This document shows positions 51,297-60,310 of a DNA stretch of 64,000 nucleotides, piece after piece (the first letter of the stretch is position 1; every line of letters starts with the position of its first letter). Source of the stretch: an uncultured Blautia sp. (lineage in GTDB: Bacteria > Bacillota > Clostridia > Lachnospirales > Lachnospiraceae); contig NZ_CAKRXI010000010.1 of NCBI RefSeq assembly GCF_934424005.1, positions 1 through 64,000 of the forward strand, given 5' to 3'. Made by a program: the position numbers and the translations under genes. Under the pieces are notes generated by a model. That model saw nothing but the letters and a program-made list of their open reading frames with translations. It was not told where the DNA came from and made no database searches.

Positions 51297-52178
51297 CTAT
51301 ACCTCGTAATTAACCCATTTTTTTTGTCCGACAAACTGTACTGCTGTTATTACTCCAATCAAAAGTACTGTCCAGATTACAATTGATGATGCATAACCAC
51401 GGTTTCCAGAAATAAAGGATTCACGGTAGAATAAATAAATCAGTGATTGTGACTTACTCAGTGCAGGATTTCCTTCCCCTACCATCATGTATAACAAATC
51501 ATATACTTTAAGAGATGCCATCAATCTCATGATCAATACAACAAACAATGTCGGTGAAACCATTGGCATGGTAATATAACGAAACTGCTGAAACTTTGTA
51601 CAGCCATCCAGACTGGCTGCTTCATAATAACTTTTGGAAATATTTTGAATTCCTGAAAGCAGTAGGACTGCATCATATCCAAGAGCACTCCAGATTGCAA
51701 CAATTGCAACTGTAAAAATTACTACATTTGGGTTTGTCGTCCACTTAATATTTGTATGGAAAATTGTATTGATAATTCCATAATCCGAGTTAAACATCCA
51801 CTTCCAAACCATTGCTACCGCAGCCGGAGATACGACCATCGGGAGGAAAAAAATGGCACGAAAGGCTACTTTTCCTTTGATTTTTGAATTCAAAAGAACC
51901 GCTACGACCAGTGCCAGGAGCACACCTCCCGGAACTGTCAGAAGACAAAACAGCAATGTATTCCATGTTGCTCTCCAGAATTCAGTACTTGAAAACATCT
52001 TTATATAATTTTCAAGTCCTACAAACTTTGTTCCACCAAACACCTTTTTGGATGAAAAACTTAAAATAATTGTTTCTACAAATGGGTATACATTTAATAT
52101 AATTAATCCAAGAATCGTTGGAGCTATCATCAGATAACCCCATTTATGATCCTGGTCAAACCTCGATTTTTTCTTCAT
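51297..52178 (-). CDS. sugar ABC transporter permease (MalF/MsmF type)
   Basis: The product is 293 residues, six helices, EAA loop YYEAASLDGCTKFQQFRYITMPMVSPT. TTGGAGG site before the ATG. Between binding protein and second permease. Confidence 0.92.
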   Translation of the reverse strand: MKKKSRFDQDHKWGYLMIAPTILGLIILNVYPFVETIILSFSSKKVFGGTKFVGLENYIKMFSSTEFWRATWNTLLFCLLTVPGGVLLALVVAVLLNSKIKGKVAFRAIFFLPMVVSPAAVAMVWKWMFNSDYGIINTIFHTNIKWTTNPNVVIFTVAIVAIWSALGYDAVLLLSGIQNISKSYYEAASLDGCTKFQQFRYITMPMVSPTLFVVLIMRLMASLKVYDLLYMMVGEGNPALSKSQSLIYLFYRESFISGNRGYASSIVIWTVLLIGVITAVQFVGQKKWVNYEV

Positions 52179-52200
52179 CCGGCTCTACCTCCAAGCTCGT

Positions 52201-53484
52201 CTATTCTTCTGCGATTGCTTCCGTAACAATATTCTGCATATTCTGGATTCCATCATCCACAGATGTATTTCCGGCATAAATATCAAGTACTGCCTGTTCC
52301 ACCTTTGGCTCCCATGACGGTCTCGAAGGATTGTTTACATATTTTACACTGTAATCAAACATCGGGATAATATTCTCTGGATGAATGTCATATCCTTTCT
52401 CCGCAAATGTATTCACCCATGTATCTTCCAATCCATTATATGCTGGAATTGCAACACCGGATTCTCCCTGGATCTTCTGTCCCTCCTCTGACGCAAGGAA
52501 TTTCAGGAAATCCATTGCGGTATCCTTATTCTTTCCTTCTGCTGCTGTTGCATATGATACACTGTTAGAAATTACTGCACGTCCGTCTCCACTTTCCGGA
52601 TTCGGGCATTTTGGCAGAACTGCTACATCCCATTTACCATTCATGTCTGTATAAGTTGAGCAAAGATTTACTAAATCCCAGCTTCCTGCAAAGAACATTG
52701 CACCCTGTCCTGAGAAGAACTGCTCTGTTGCACTTGTATTTGCAAACTGTTCCTGTGTCGGACACCAGTCATTATTCTGAAGATTCACATAAAATTTAAT
52801 TGCATCACTTGTTGCCTGTTCTGTATATTCTGCTTTTGTTCCGTCCTCGTTCAAAATCTGTCCGCCATTCTGATATACAAAGTTCCAATATCCAACCTGA
52901 TCATGAGCATATGCCATGTATCCATATTTTCCTGTCTGCTCATAGATTTTTTCAGAATTCTCTGTCAGGTCATCCCATGTCCATGTATCATCTGGATATG
53001 CAACGCCTGCCTGATCAAAGATTTCTTTATTATATACTAAAACCACCAGATCTTTATCTTTTGGAACTCCATAGATATTTCCATCACTTCCCTCAGCATT
53101 AGCAATTGAAATGTCCGAAAAGCTACTTGTATCTACAATATCGGAACAATCTGCAAGAATTCCGTTATCAGCATATTTAAACATTTGATTGGAATGCATC
53201 CAGAAAATATCCGGCATGGAATTACTTGTCGCAGAAGCTTCCAGCTTTGTCCAGTATTCATCCCATCCTGTTGCCTGCACTTCAATTTTCACATCCGGAT
53301 GCTCTTCCATATAAGCTTCCGCCAACTTTTCCATACCTGCTTTTTGTCCGGCATCCCAAATTTGAAAAACAAGTTTTCCATCTCCACTGGATTCTTTTCC
53401 ATTCGATCCACATGCAGTAAGTCCCATTACAAGAACTCCCGCCATTACAAATGCTGCTGCTCTTTTCATACTCTTTTTCTCCAT
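52201..53484 (-). CDS. sugar-binding lipoprotein (MsmE/RafE type)
   Basis: The product is 427 residues from the ATG 5 bp after GGGAGG; upstream in-frame codons are untranslated leader. Lipoprotein signal VLVMGLTAC. Family 1 binding protein (LVFQIWDAGQKAGMEKLAEAYMEEHP, DIFWMHSNQMFKYADNG). With the alpha-galactosidase it points to raffinose, stachyose or melibiose uptake. Divergent from the AraC-type regulator. Confidence 0.9.
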   Translation of the reverse strand: MEKKSMKRAAAFVMAGVLVMGLTACGSNGKESSGDGKLVFQIWDAGQKAGMEKLAEAYMEEHPDVKIEVQATGWDEYWTKLEASATSNSMPDIFWMHSNQMFKYADNGILADCSDIVDTSSFSDISIANAEGSDGNIYGVPKDKDLVVLVYNKEIFDQAGVAYPDDTWTWDDLTENSEKIYEQTGKYGYMAYAHDQVGYWNFVYQNGGQILNEDGTKAEYTEQATSDAIKFYVNLQNNDWCPTQEQFANTSATEQFFSGQGAMFFAGSWDLVNLCSTYTDMNGKWDVAVLPKCPNPESGDGRAVISNSVSYATAAEGKNKDTAMDFLKFLASEEGQKIQGESGVAIPAYNGLEDTWVNTFAEKGYDIHPENIIPMFDYSVKYVNNPSRPSWEPKVEQAVLDIYAGNTSVDDGIQNMQNIVTEAIAEE

Positions 53485-53725
53485 GATAACCTCCCATATT
53501 ATCTTTTCATATTGATACGCAACCAGATTTTCTTTCCGTCTACACAAACTATTATAATATATCTTAATGAGCACAAAAATAGCCATATATAGAATGTTTT
53601 ATATCAAAATGTGTATAATTTATTATTTTTTGTTGATTTCATATCACATTATGATATATAGTGATGATATATTATTTTTTATTTTTTTATCTCTACTAGA
53701 CAACAACTAATCGAGGAGGTTTTTC

Positions 53726-54580
53726 ATGTCAGATAACACACTATTTCATTTCTTTCAGAATCAGTATTTTATCGATCTTTGCCTATATCAATATGGCTAT
53801 GAACAATGTACACCTCTTTCCTCTTTCGGTCCTTTTATTCGGAATCATTACCTTTTTCATTATGTAATTTCCGGAAGTGGAACATTGGTTGCTACCGACT
53901 CCACCGGAACCGACCAGACTTACCACATTCGAAGCGGGCAGGGATTTATGATTTTTCCTGGACAAAACACACATTATTACGCTGACCAGAGTCATCCCTG
54001 GGAATATACATGGATTGAATTTGACGGTGTTCGCGTTGAAGAGGTTCTGACAAACTGTGGAATTAATATTTTGCACCCTATCTATCATGCTTCAGATCGT
54101 GCCCTTTCTGCTAAATTAAAGGATAAAATATTGGAGATGACATTTTCTGAAGATCCTGTGTCATCTTTCGGAATGATTGCCAAATTATACGAATGTATGG
54201 ATTATATGATACGTTCTTCCAAAGATCGAAGACTGATTACCGGAGAACGCATTTCTGACTCTTATATTAAAGAAGCTGTTCATTTTATTGAACAAAATTT
54301 TCATAATGATATTACTGTCGAAGATATTGCCGCATTTTGCAATATCAGTCGAAGTTATCTCTGTCGATTGCTAAAGAAGCATACCGGGCAAAGTCCTCAG
54401 CAGCTGCTGCTCAGCTATCGTATGTCCAAAGCAGCACAGCTGCTGCAGCTGACTGATTTGTCCATTCAGGATATTGGAAAAGCGGTCGGTTATCCAAATC
54501 AGCTTCACTTTTCTAGGGCTTTTAAGAATACTTATAAAATGTCACCATCGCAATGGAAAAAAGAAAACAGCCTGCCCTGA
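53726..54580 (+). CDS. AraC family regulator of the alpha-galactoside operon
   Basis: The product is 284 residues from the ATG after GAGGAGG. N-terminal cupin-type sugar-sensing domain (about 20-160: LFHYVISGSGTLV, GFMIFPGQNTHYYAD, PWEYTWIEFDG) and two HTH motifs (about 190-280: TVEDIAAFCNISRSYLCRLLKKHTG and SIQDIGKAVGYPNQLHFSRAFK). Divergent from the transport operon, as in msmR/rafR systems; it probably activates it with alpha-galactoside. The intergenic 241 bp is very AT-rich and has a TATCAC/GTGATG pair at about 53641-53666 that may be its site. Confidence 0.9.
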   Translation: MSDNTLFHFFQNQYFIDLCLYQYGYEQCTPLSSFGPFIRNHYLFHYVISGSGTLVATDSTGTDQTYHIRSGQGFMIFPGQNTHYYADQSHPWEYTWIEFDGVRVEEVLTNCGINILHPIYHASDRALSAKLKDKILEMTFSEDPVSSFGMIAKLYECMDYMIRSSKDRRLITGERISDSYIKEAVHFIEQNFHNDITVEDIAAFCNISRSYLCRLLKKHTGQSPQQLLLSYRMSKAAQLLQLTDLSIQDIGKAVGYPNQLHFSRAFKNTYKMSPSQWKKENSLP

Positions 54581-54613
54581 TGGAAATTACTCCCATCGGG
54601 GCAGACTGTTTTT
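54565..54613 (+). terminator. Terminator of the AraC gene
   Basis: AACAGCCTGCCCTGATGG pairs with TCCCATCGGGGCAGACTGTT across a short loop; six T follow. It overlaps the last codons. Confidence 0.85.
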
Positions 54614-54635
54614 TGGAAACTTTTATAATTTTCTG

Positions 54636-55643
54636 TTAATAATCCGTAGTGCACCTGCGGACGATTTCACATGGAACACATACATTCTTTTCAATCTGAG
54701 TTTCGTTTTCCAGAAGATTGATCATTCGTTCTACTGTCTTTCTGCACATTGCCCCCAGCTTACTGTCAACCGAAGTAAGTTCCGGATCAGTGGCAAGTGC
54801 AAGAATTGAGTTGTTATATCCTGTGATTGAAAGCTCCTCCGGGATGGACAGTCCCTTTATCTTTGCATATTTGATCGCACCGACTGCAATTCCATCATCC
54901 GTAGCAAGCACACTGTCAAAATCAAGCACTTTGTTATATTCAAGCAGCATATTTTTTGTATATTCAATATCATTTTTTGTTTTGAATTTCAGATTCCCGA
55001 GAACCGGATATCCGGCATCCTGCAGTGCTGCTTCATACCCTGCCATTTTTTGCCTTGCACTGAATGAGTCTGAATCATACATAAAAAGGATTTTCTCTTT
55101 TCCTCGACGAAGATAAGCTTTTGTTACTTCATAAGTTGCCTGAAAATCATCTGCATACGTGCAGTAGATATTATCACCCGTAACCTTTGCATTGATCATA
55201 AATACCGAAGCCTGTTCTGCCGCCTCGCGGATATAATCTGTGTCTGATTCATCCTTCCCTTTTCCTGCATAGGTAGAACCGACCAGAATCAGTGTATCTA
55301 TTTTCTTGGACAGAAGAAGTTTTACATAGTTTTCCTTTTCTTCCTGCTTAAAACCACTGCATCCCAGAATGCAGTCATATCCATGATCATGAAGATTGCT
55401 TTCCAGATACGATACCGCTTTTGCCATATAGATATCATCTATATTCGGACAAATGATTCCAACCGTTTTCATTGTTCCGAGTCCAAGACCTCTGGCAAAT
55501 GCATTTGGCGTATATTCATTTTCTTTCATGACCGCAAGAACCTTTTCTTTTGTCTTTTGACTTACCTTGGGACTGTTATTCACTACTCTGGACACAGTTG
55601 CAATAGATACATCTGCCAGCTTTGCAATATCATATATATTCAC
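54636..55643 (-). CDS. LacI family regulator, probable repressor of the uronate genes
   Basis: The product is 335 residues from a GTG 7 bp after AGGAG. N-terminal HTH (VNIYDIAKLADVSIATVSRVVNN) and a periplasmic-binding-protein-like ligand domain (about 60-335). It lies downstream of uxaC behind a terminator. Two TGTAAGCCCTTACA operators in the dctP-uxaA divergent region have LacI-type symmetry, so this is the likely repressor, with an uronate or KDG-type inducer (inference). Confidence 0.88.
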   Translation of the reverse strand: MNIYDIAKLADVSIATVSRVVNNSPKVSQKTKEKVLAVMKENEYTPNAFARGLGLGTMKTVGIICPNIDDIYMAKAVSYLESNLHDHGYDCILGCSGFKQEEKENYVKLLLSKKIDTLILVGSTYAGKGKDESDTDYIREAAEQASVFMINAKVTGDNIYCTYADDFQATYEVTKAYLRRGKEKILFMYDSDSFSARQKMAGYEAALQDAGYPVLGNLKFKTKNDIEYTKNMLLEYNKVLDFDSVLATDDGIAVGAIKYAKIKGLSIPEELSITGYNNSILALATDPELTSVDSKLGAMCRKTVERMINLLENETQIEKNVCVPCEIVRRCTTDY

Positions 55644-55701
55644 TCTGTTTCTCCTGTTCATTCTGAAAATAGTATAAAACTTCACTCAAAGATTTCTATT
55701 G

Positions 55702-55741
55702 AAAAAGCATATCAGACACTTCTGGTCTGATATGCTTTTTT
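55702..55741. terminator. Bidirectional terminator between uxaC and the LacI gene
   Basis: Perfect 16-base arms (AAAAAGCATATCAGAC / GTCTGATATGCTTTTT), seven-base loop, T-run. Confidence 0.9.
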
Positions 55742-55774
55742 CAAGCTCTGATATTTATTTTAACACCTGAATTT

Positions 55775-57181
55775 TTACAGGTCAAATCCAAAATAGCTTA
55801 CAGCGTTATCGTACGCGATTCCGCACACAATTTCTTTTAAAGTCTTGTAATCCGCCGGATATTCTCCGTTTTCAACCCATCCTCCGATGAGTTCACAGAG
55901 GATTCTGCGGAAATACTCATGTCTGGTGTAGGACAGAAAGCTTCTTGAGTCTGTAAGCATTCCAACAAAGTTAGCAAGCAGGCCAAGATTTGCAAGAGAT
56001 GTCATCTGTGCGATCATACCTGTTTTATGATCATTGAACCACCATGCACTTCCCTGCTGGATTTTTCCGGCAGCTTCTGTTCCCTGGAAGCAGCCGAGGA
56101 TTGTTCCGATTGCTTCATTATCATTCGGATTCAGGGAATACAGGATTGTCTTCGGAAGTTCATTTGATGCGATCAGAGAATTCAGGAAATCTGCTGTCTG
56201 TGCACTTGGTGCATAGTTATTGATGCAGTCATATCCTGTATCCGGTCCAAGCTGTTCATACATAAATGCATTGTTATCTCTCTTGCATCCATAATGGATC
56301 TGCATTACCCAGTTCTTTTTATGATATGCTTTTCCGACAAACTGCATAAATGCTGTCTTAAAGATCATTTCCTCTTCTCTTGAAATACTTTCGCCATTCA
56401 GTCTCTTTTTGAAGATTTCATTTACTTTTTCTTCTGCTGCCGGTGCATACATAACATATTCCAGTGCATGGTCAGATACACTGCAACCCATCTGCGCAAA
56501 GAAATCCATTCTATTAAGAAGAGCTTCTTTCAGATCTGCAAACTCTTCAATTTTTACTCCACTTACCTCAGAAAGTTTTTTCATGTATTCCGGATATTCC
56601 GGTTTTTCCAGATTCATTGCCTTATCAGGACGCCATGCAGGAAGTACTTTTACCTCAAAGCTGTCATCCTCTGCAAGAACTTTATGCCATTTCAGATCAT
56701 CTACCGGATCATCTGTTGTACAGATAAGTTTTACATTGGACTTACGGATGATATTTCTTACAGACATATCATCTTCCTGGAGTTTTTTGTTGCAGAGATT
56801 CCATACTTCTTCAGCTGTTTCTCCATTAAGATATCCTGTGTAGCCAAAATATCTCTGTAATTCCAGATGACTCCAGTGATAGAGCGGGTTTCCGATTGCC
56901 TTTCCAAGAGTTTCTGCCCATTTCTGGAATTTTTCACGGTCGCTGGCACCACCTGTGATGTAATACTCATCTACACCATTTGATCTCATCTGACGCCATT
57001 TGTAATGATCACCGCCAAGCCATACCTGGGTGATATTTTCAAATTTACGATCCTCTGCGATCTCCTGCGGGTTGATGTGGCAGTGATAATCTACGATCGG
57101 CATTGTCTCTGCATATTCATGAAACAACTTTTTTGAAGTTTCTGTTGAAAGTAAAAAATCTTTATCCATAAATGCTTTCAT
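55775..57181 (-). CDS. uxaC: glucuronate/galacturonate isomerase
   Basis: The product is 468 residues, full-length UxaC (typical about 470). Amidohydrolase-type start VDYHCHINPQEIAED with metal-binding His residues, later QIHYGCKRDNN and LTDSRSFLSYTRHEYFRR. It turns galacturonate into tagaturonate (and glucuronate into fructuronate). Last gene of the dctP-dctQ-dctM-uxaC operon; 25 bp after dctM. Confidence 0.95.
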   Translation of the reverse strand: MKAFMDKDFLLSTETSKKLFHEYAETMPIVDYHCHINPQEIAEDRKFENITQVWLGGDHYKWRQMRSNGVDEYYITGGASDREKFQKWAETLGKAIGNPLYHWSHLELQRYFGYTGYLNGETAEEVWNLCNKKLQEDDMSVRNIIRKSNVKLICTTDDPVDDLKWHKVLAEDDSFEVKVLPAWRPDKAMNLEKPEYPEYMKKLSEVSGVKIEEFADLKEALLNRMDFFAQMGCSVSDHALEYVMYAPAAEEKVNEIFKKRLNGESISREEEMIFKTAFMQFVGKAYHKKNWVMQIHYGCKRDNNAFMYEQLGPDTGYDCINNYAPSAQTADFLNSLIASNELPKTILYSLNPNDNEAIGTILGCFQGTEAAGKIQQGSAWWFNDHKTGMIAQMTSLANLGLLANFVGMLTDSRSFLSYTRHEYFRRILCELIGGWVENGEYPADYKTLKEIVCGIAYDNAVSYFGFDL

Positions 57182-57206
57182 AATAATAATTTACCTCGTC
57201 TTTCTA

Positions 57207-58514
57207 TTAGATGTATCCCATCATCTTCGGCAGCCATAAGCTGAGTGCCGGAATATAAGTAACAAACATAAGTACAACAAAGATTGCTGCAAAATATACA
57301 AGAAGCTGCTTGAATACAGTCTCAATCTGAACCTTTCCTACCTTAACACCAACAAACAGTGTTGTTCCTACCGGCGGTGTGATCGTTCCGATACACAGGT
57401 TAAAGATCATCATGATACCAAAGTGGATCGTATTCATTCCAAGTGATGTACAAACCGGAAGGAAGATTGGTGTAAAGATCAGGCAGGCTGGTGTCATATC
57501 CATAAAGGTTCCTACGATCAGCAGGATAATATTTATAAGAAGCAAAATAACAATTTTATTGCTGCTGACAGAAAGAAGTGCACTGGATACAAGTGTTGGG
57601 ATATTGGTGAATGCCATTACCCATGACATAATGCTTGATACACCGATCAGGAAAATAATGATTCCTGTCATCTCTGCACTTTCTTTTAAAATCTGCGGAA
57701 TCTCTTTGATCGAAATAGAACGATATACAAAAAGTGACAGACACAGACTATATACAACGGCTACTACAGAACCCTCCGTAGCTGTAAACACACCAAAAAT
57801 AATTCCACCGATTACAATTACAATAAGAAGGAGACACGGTAATGCCTGAAGTATAATTTTTCCAGCTTCCTTTGCTGTGAACAGAGCTTTTGCACGATAG
57901 CCTTTTTTCTTGGCGATCACATATACAACCAGCATGCAGGCGATTCCCCACAGTGCTCCCGGAATATAACCGGCCATAAACAGTGCTGCTACAGATGTTC
58001 CTCCACTTACCAGTGAGTAAGTGATCATTACGTTACTTGGCGGAATCAGAAGTCCCGTCGGTGCTGTTGCGATATTGACTGCCGCTGAGAAGTTAGGATC
58101 ATATCCTTCTTCTTTCTCAATCGGTCCGATGATGGATCCCATTGCAGATGCTGCTGCAGTACCGGAACCTGAAATAGAACCGAACAGCATATTTGCAAGG
58201 ATATTTGTCTGGGCAAGTGCTCCCGGTGCACGACCGGTAATAAATTTTGCAAGGTTGATAAGTCTTACCGCAATTCCACCTTTGTTCATAATATTACCTG
58301 CCAGGATAAAGAAAGGAATTGCAAGCAGGCTGAATACGGAAATACCGGAAAAAATTCTCTGGCATCCAGTAAGTACGGCAACATCAAGATTCATAACCGG
58401 CAGGATCGCACATACGGATGATACTCCAAGGGCAATCGCGATCGGCACACCGGCGATCAGCATAACTACCAAAAGGACTAAGATGATAAGTCCTGAAACT
58501 AACGCTATGTTCAT
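57207..58514 (-). CDS. dctM: TRAP transporter large permease
   Basis: The product is 435 residues with about 12 helices. DctM family signatures: AIPFFILAGNIMNKGGIAVRLI, GSGTAAASAMGSIIGP, TPACLIFTPIFLPV, GTITPPVGTTLFVG. Starts 1 bp after the dctQ stop. Na+-coupled uptake, here probably of galacturonate or glucuronate. Confidence 0.93.
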   Translation of the reverse strand: MNIALVSGLIILVLLVVMLIAGVPIAIALGVSSVCAILPVMNLDVAVLTGCQRIFSGISVFSLLAIPFFILAGNIMNKGGIAVRLINLAKFITGRAPGALAQTNILANMLFGSISGSGTAAASAMGSIIGPIEKEEGYDPNFSAAVNIATAPTGLLIPPSNVMITYSLVSGGTSVAALFMAGYIPGALWGIACMLVVYVIAKKKGYRAKALFTAKEAGKIILQALPCLLLIVIVIGGIIFGVFTATEGSVVAVVYSLCLSLFVYRSISIKEIPQILKESAEMTGIIIFLIGVSSIMSWVMAFTNIPTLVSSALLSVSSNKIVILLLINIILLIVGTFMDMTPACLIFTPIFLPVCTSLGMNTIHFGIMMIFNLCIGTITPPVGTTLFVGVKVGKVQIETVFKQLLVYFAAIFVVLMFVTYIPALSLWLPKMMGYI

Positions 58515-59015
58515 TTATTTATCCTCCTCTGTGTTCTCATATCCTGCGCAGAGATCGATCACATTCAGTACACCATAGATTGCAATCAGAATTCCGCAGA
58601 TCGGTACAACTGCATAAATAACACCCATCATTACGCCAAGAGATGCTGTTTTCTGTGTCATGGTAAGTCCCATAATTGTAAATCCACCATAGATCAGTAC
58701 GATAACTGCAAATGCGATGATCAGAAGTTCAATAACGATCTCCAGAATTTTTCTCTGTTCCTTTGGAAGTTTATCTGCAACAAATGTCATTCTCATATGA
58801 TCACGTTTTCCAAACACATATGCACTGGAGAAAATTGCCATCCACGCAAATGTATAGGTAAGAAGTTCCTCTGATACAGTACTTGGGCTGTTAAAAATAA
58901 ATCTTGTTATGATCTGATAGGTTCCTACAACAACCATAACCGCAAATAAAACAATGCAGATCGTTGAAACAACTGTATTCATACCTTTTCTGATTTTATG
59001 TAATGTTTCCATCAT
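58515..59015 (-). CDS. dctQ: TRAP transporter small permease
   Basis: The product is 166 residues with four helices; DctQ pattern (TRFIFNSPSTVSEELLTYTFAWMAIFSSAYVFGKRDHMRM). Overlaps the dctP stop by 4 bp (ATGA), after a GGGGAGGAG site. Confidence 0.92.
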   Translation of the reverse strand: MMETLHKIRKGMNTVVSTICIVLFAVMVVVGTYQIITRFIFNSPSTVSEELLTYTFAWMAIFSSAYVFGKRDHMRMTFVADKLPKEQRKILEIVIELLIIAFAVIVLIYGGFTIMGLTMTQKTASLGVMMGVIYAVVPICGILIAIYGVLNVIDLCAGYENTEEDK

Positions 59016-60046
59016 TTCTCCTCCCCTGCATATTTTTCGTTATATTCCTGAATATGGTCATACAGGTCACGAATATTCGGATTGGCATCGAGCATTTCCT
59101 GCTGAACATCCTTAACCTTATCTTTGAATTCATTCAGATCCGGCTCAATAAAGGTCACGCCCATATCTTCTTCAGCAGTCTTCTTTGCTGTTTCTACATC
59201 CTTTGCCCACTCTTCAATCTCTGTATCAGTGGAAATCTCTGCTGCTTTTTCAAATACAGCTCTTTCTTCCTCGCTTAATCCATTTAAGAATTTGTAGTTT
59301 GCGATCAGTACATCCGGAATCATCTGATGCTTGGAATAAGTAAAGTATTTGGCAACCTCTCCATGCTTGTTATCGGTAAGTGCAAGCTCATTGTTTTCTG
59401 CTCCGTCAATAACGCCCTGCTGAATAGCTGTATATACTTCACCAAAACTCATAGGTGATGCTGCAGCTCCAAATGCATTTGCCATTTTTATACTTGCAGG
59501 ACTCTGCTGTACACGGATCTTCATTCCCTTCAGATCATCCGGTGTATTGATTGCTTTCTTTGCATAGAAGTTTCTTGTTCCTACGTTGTACCATGTAACA
59601 ACCTGCAAACCTGTATCCTCAGTAGATGCATAGATCTTATTCATATAATCCGTATCATTCATCGCTGCAAAATAAGCTTCTTCTGATGTAAACAGATATG
59701 GCATACTGAATACTTCATATACATCTGCAAAGATCTCCAGGTTAGGAGTACCTGCTACTGTAAAATCAATTGCACCAGTCTGTGTAAGCTCAATTGCTTT
59801 TGTCTGGCCTCCAAGAAGTTCATTAGGGAATAACTGTACTTCGTATTTATCTCCCAATTCAGATTCTATATAATCTTTGAATTTTACAAGACCTTTATAT
59901 TCCGGATGCTCCTCAGACTGTGAGAGAGCTACTCGAATGATTCTTTTCTTAGTTGCAGAACCATCGCTGCTTCCACATCCGGCTGCCAGTACACTGATCA
60001 TACTTACACAAAGTACTGTGCTGACAATTCGTTTCCACTTAATCAT
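59012..60046 (-). CDS. dctP: TRAP transporter substrate-binding lipoprotein
   Basis: The product is 344 residues. Lipoprotein signal SVLAAGC (Cys24). DctP fold with IRVALSQSEEHPEYKGLVKF, the conserved substrate Arg region (GMKIRVQQSPASIKMANAFGAAASPMSFGEVYTAIQQGVIDGAENN). First gene of the operon under the operator at 60093-60108. Substrate uronate by context. Confidence 0.93.
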   Translation of the reverse strand: MIKWKRIVSTVLCVSMISVLAAGCGSSDGSATKKRIIRVALSQSEEHPEYKGLVKFKDYIESELGDKYEVQLFPNELLGGQTKAIELTQTGAIDFTVAGTPNLEIFADVYEVFSMPYLFTSEEAYFAAMNDTDYMNKIYASTEDTGLQVVTWYNVGTRNFYAKKAINTPDDLKGMKIRVQQSPASIKMANAFGAAASPMSFGEVYTAIQQGVIDGAENNELALTDNKHGEVAKYFTYSKHQMIPDVLIANYKFLNGLSEEERAVFEKAAEISTDTEIEEWAKDVETAKKTAEEDMGVTFIEPDLNEFKDKVKDVQQEMLDANPNIRDLYDHIQEYNEKYAGEEK

Positions 60047-60092
60047 TTTCTTTATTCTCCTTTCGGTTTCTGCCGAACTGTATATGCTAATT

Positions 60093-60108
60093 GTGTAAGC
60101 CCTTACAC
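60093..60108. promoter_or_regulatory. LacI-type operator before dctP
   Basis: GTGTAAG-CC-CTTACAC, 7-base arms. It lies 47 bp upstream of dctP, just downstream of a candidate -10 (plus strand 60111-60116), so binding should block transcription. Identical core to 60264-60277. Confidence 0.75.
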
Positions 60109-60231
60109 GTTATATTCAGTATATGACAACCTTTTAACAATTTCAAGTTATATCTTATTCGCATATTTCCTAAAATTTAACATTGATTTTTGTGCATCTT
60201 CACAATTATTTCATTTTCTTCATCTTTCCTA

Positions 60232-60278
60232 TTGACGTTTTTGTTTTCCTGATGTAATTTGTGTGTAAGCCCTTACAT
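60232..60278 (+). promoter_or_regulatory. uxaA promoter with overlapping LacI-type operator
   Basis: -35 TTGACG (60232-60237), 17-bp spacer, -10 TAATTT (60255-60260); the predicted start falls inside the operator TGTAAGCCCTTACA (60264-60277). Classical repression geometry. The 150 bp between this promoter and the dctP operator shows nothing else. Confidence 0.7.
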
Positions 60279-60310
60279 AATCAATTCAAACGAAGGAGGT
60301 TCGTTGATTT

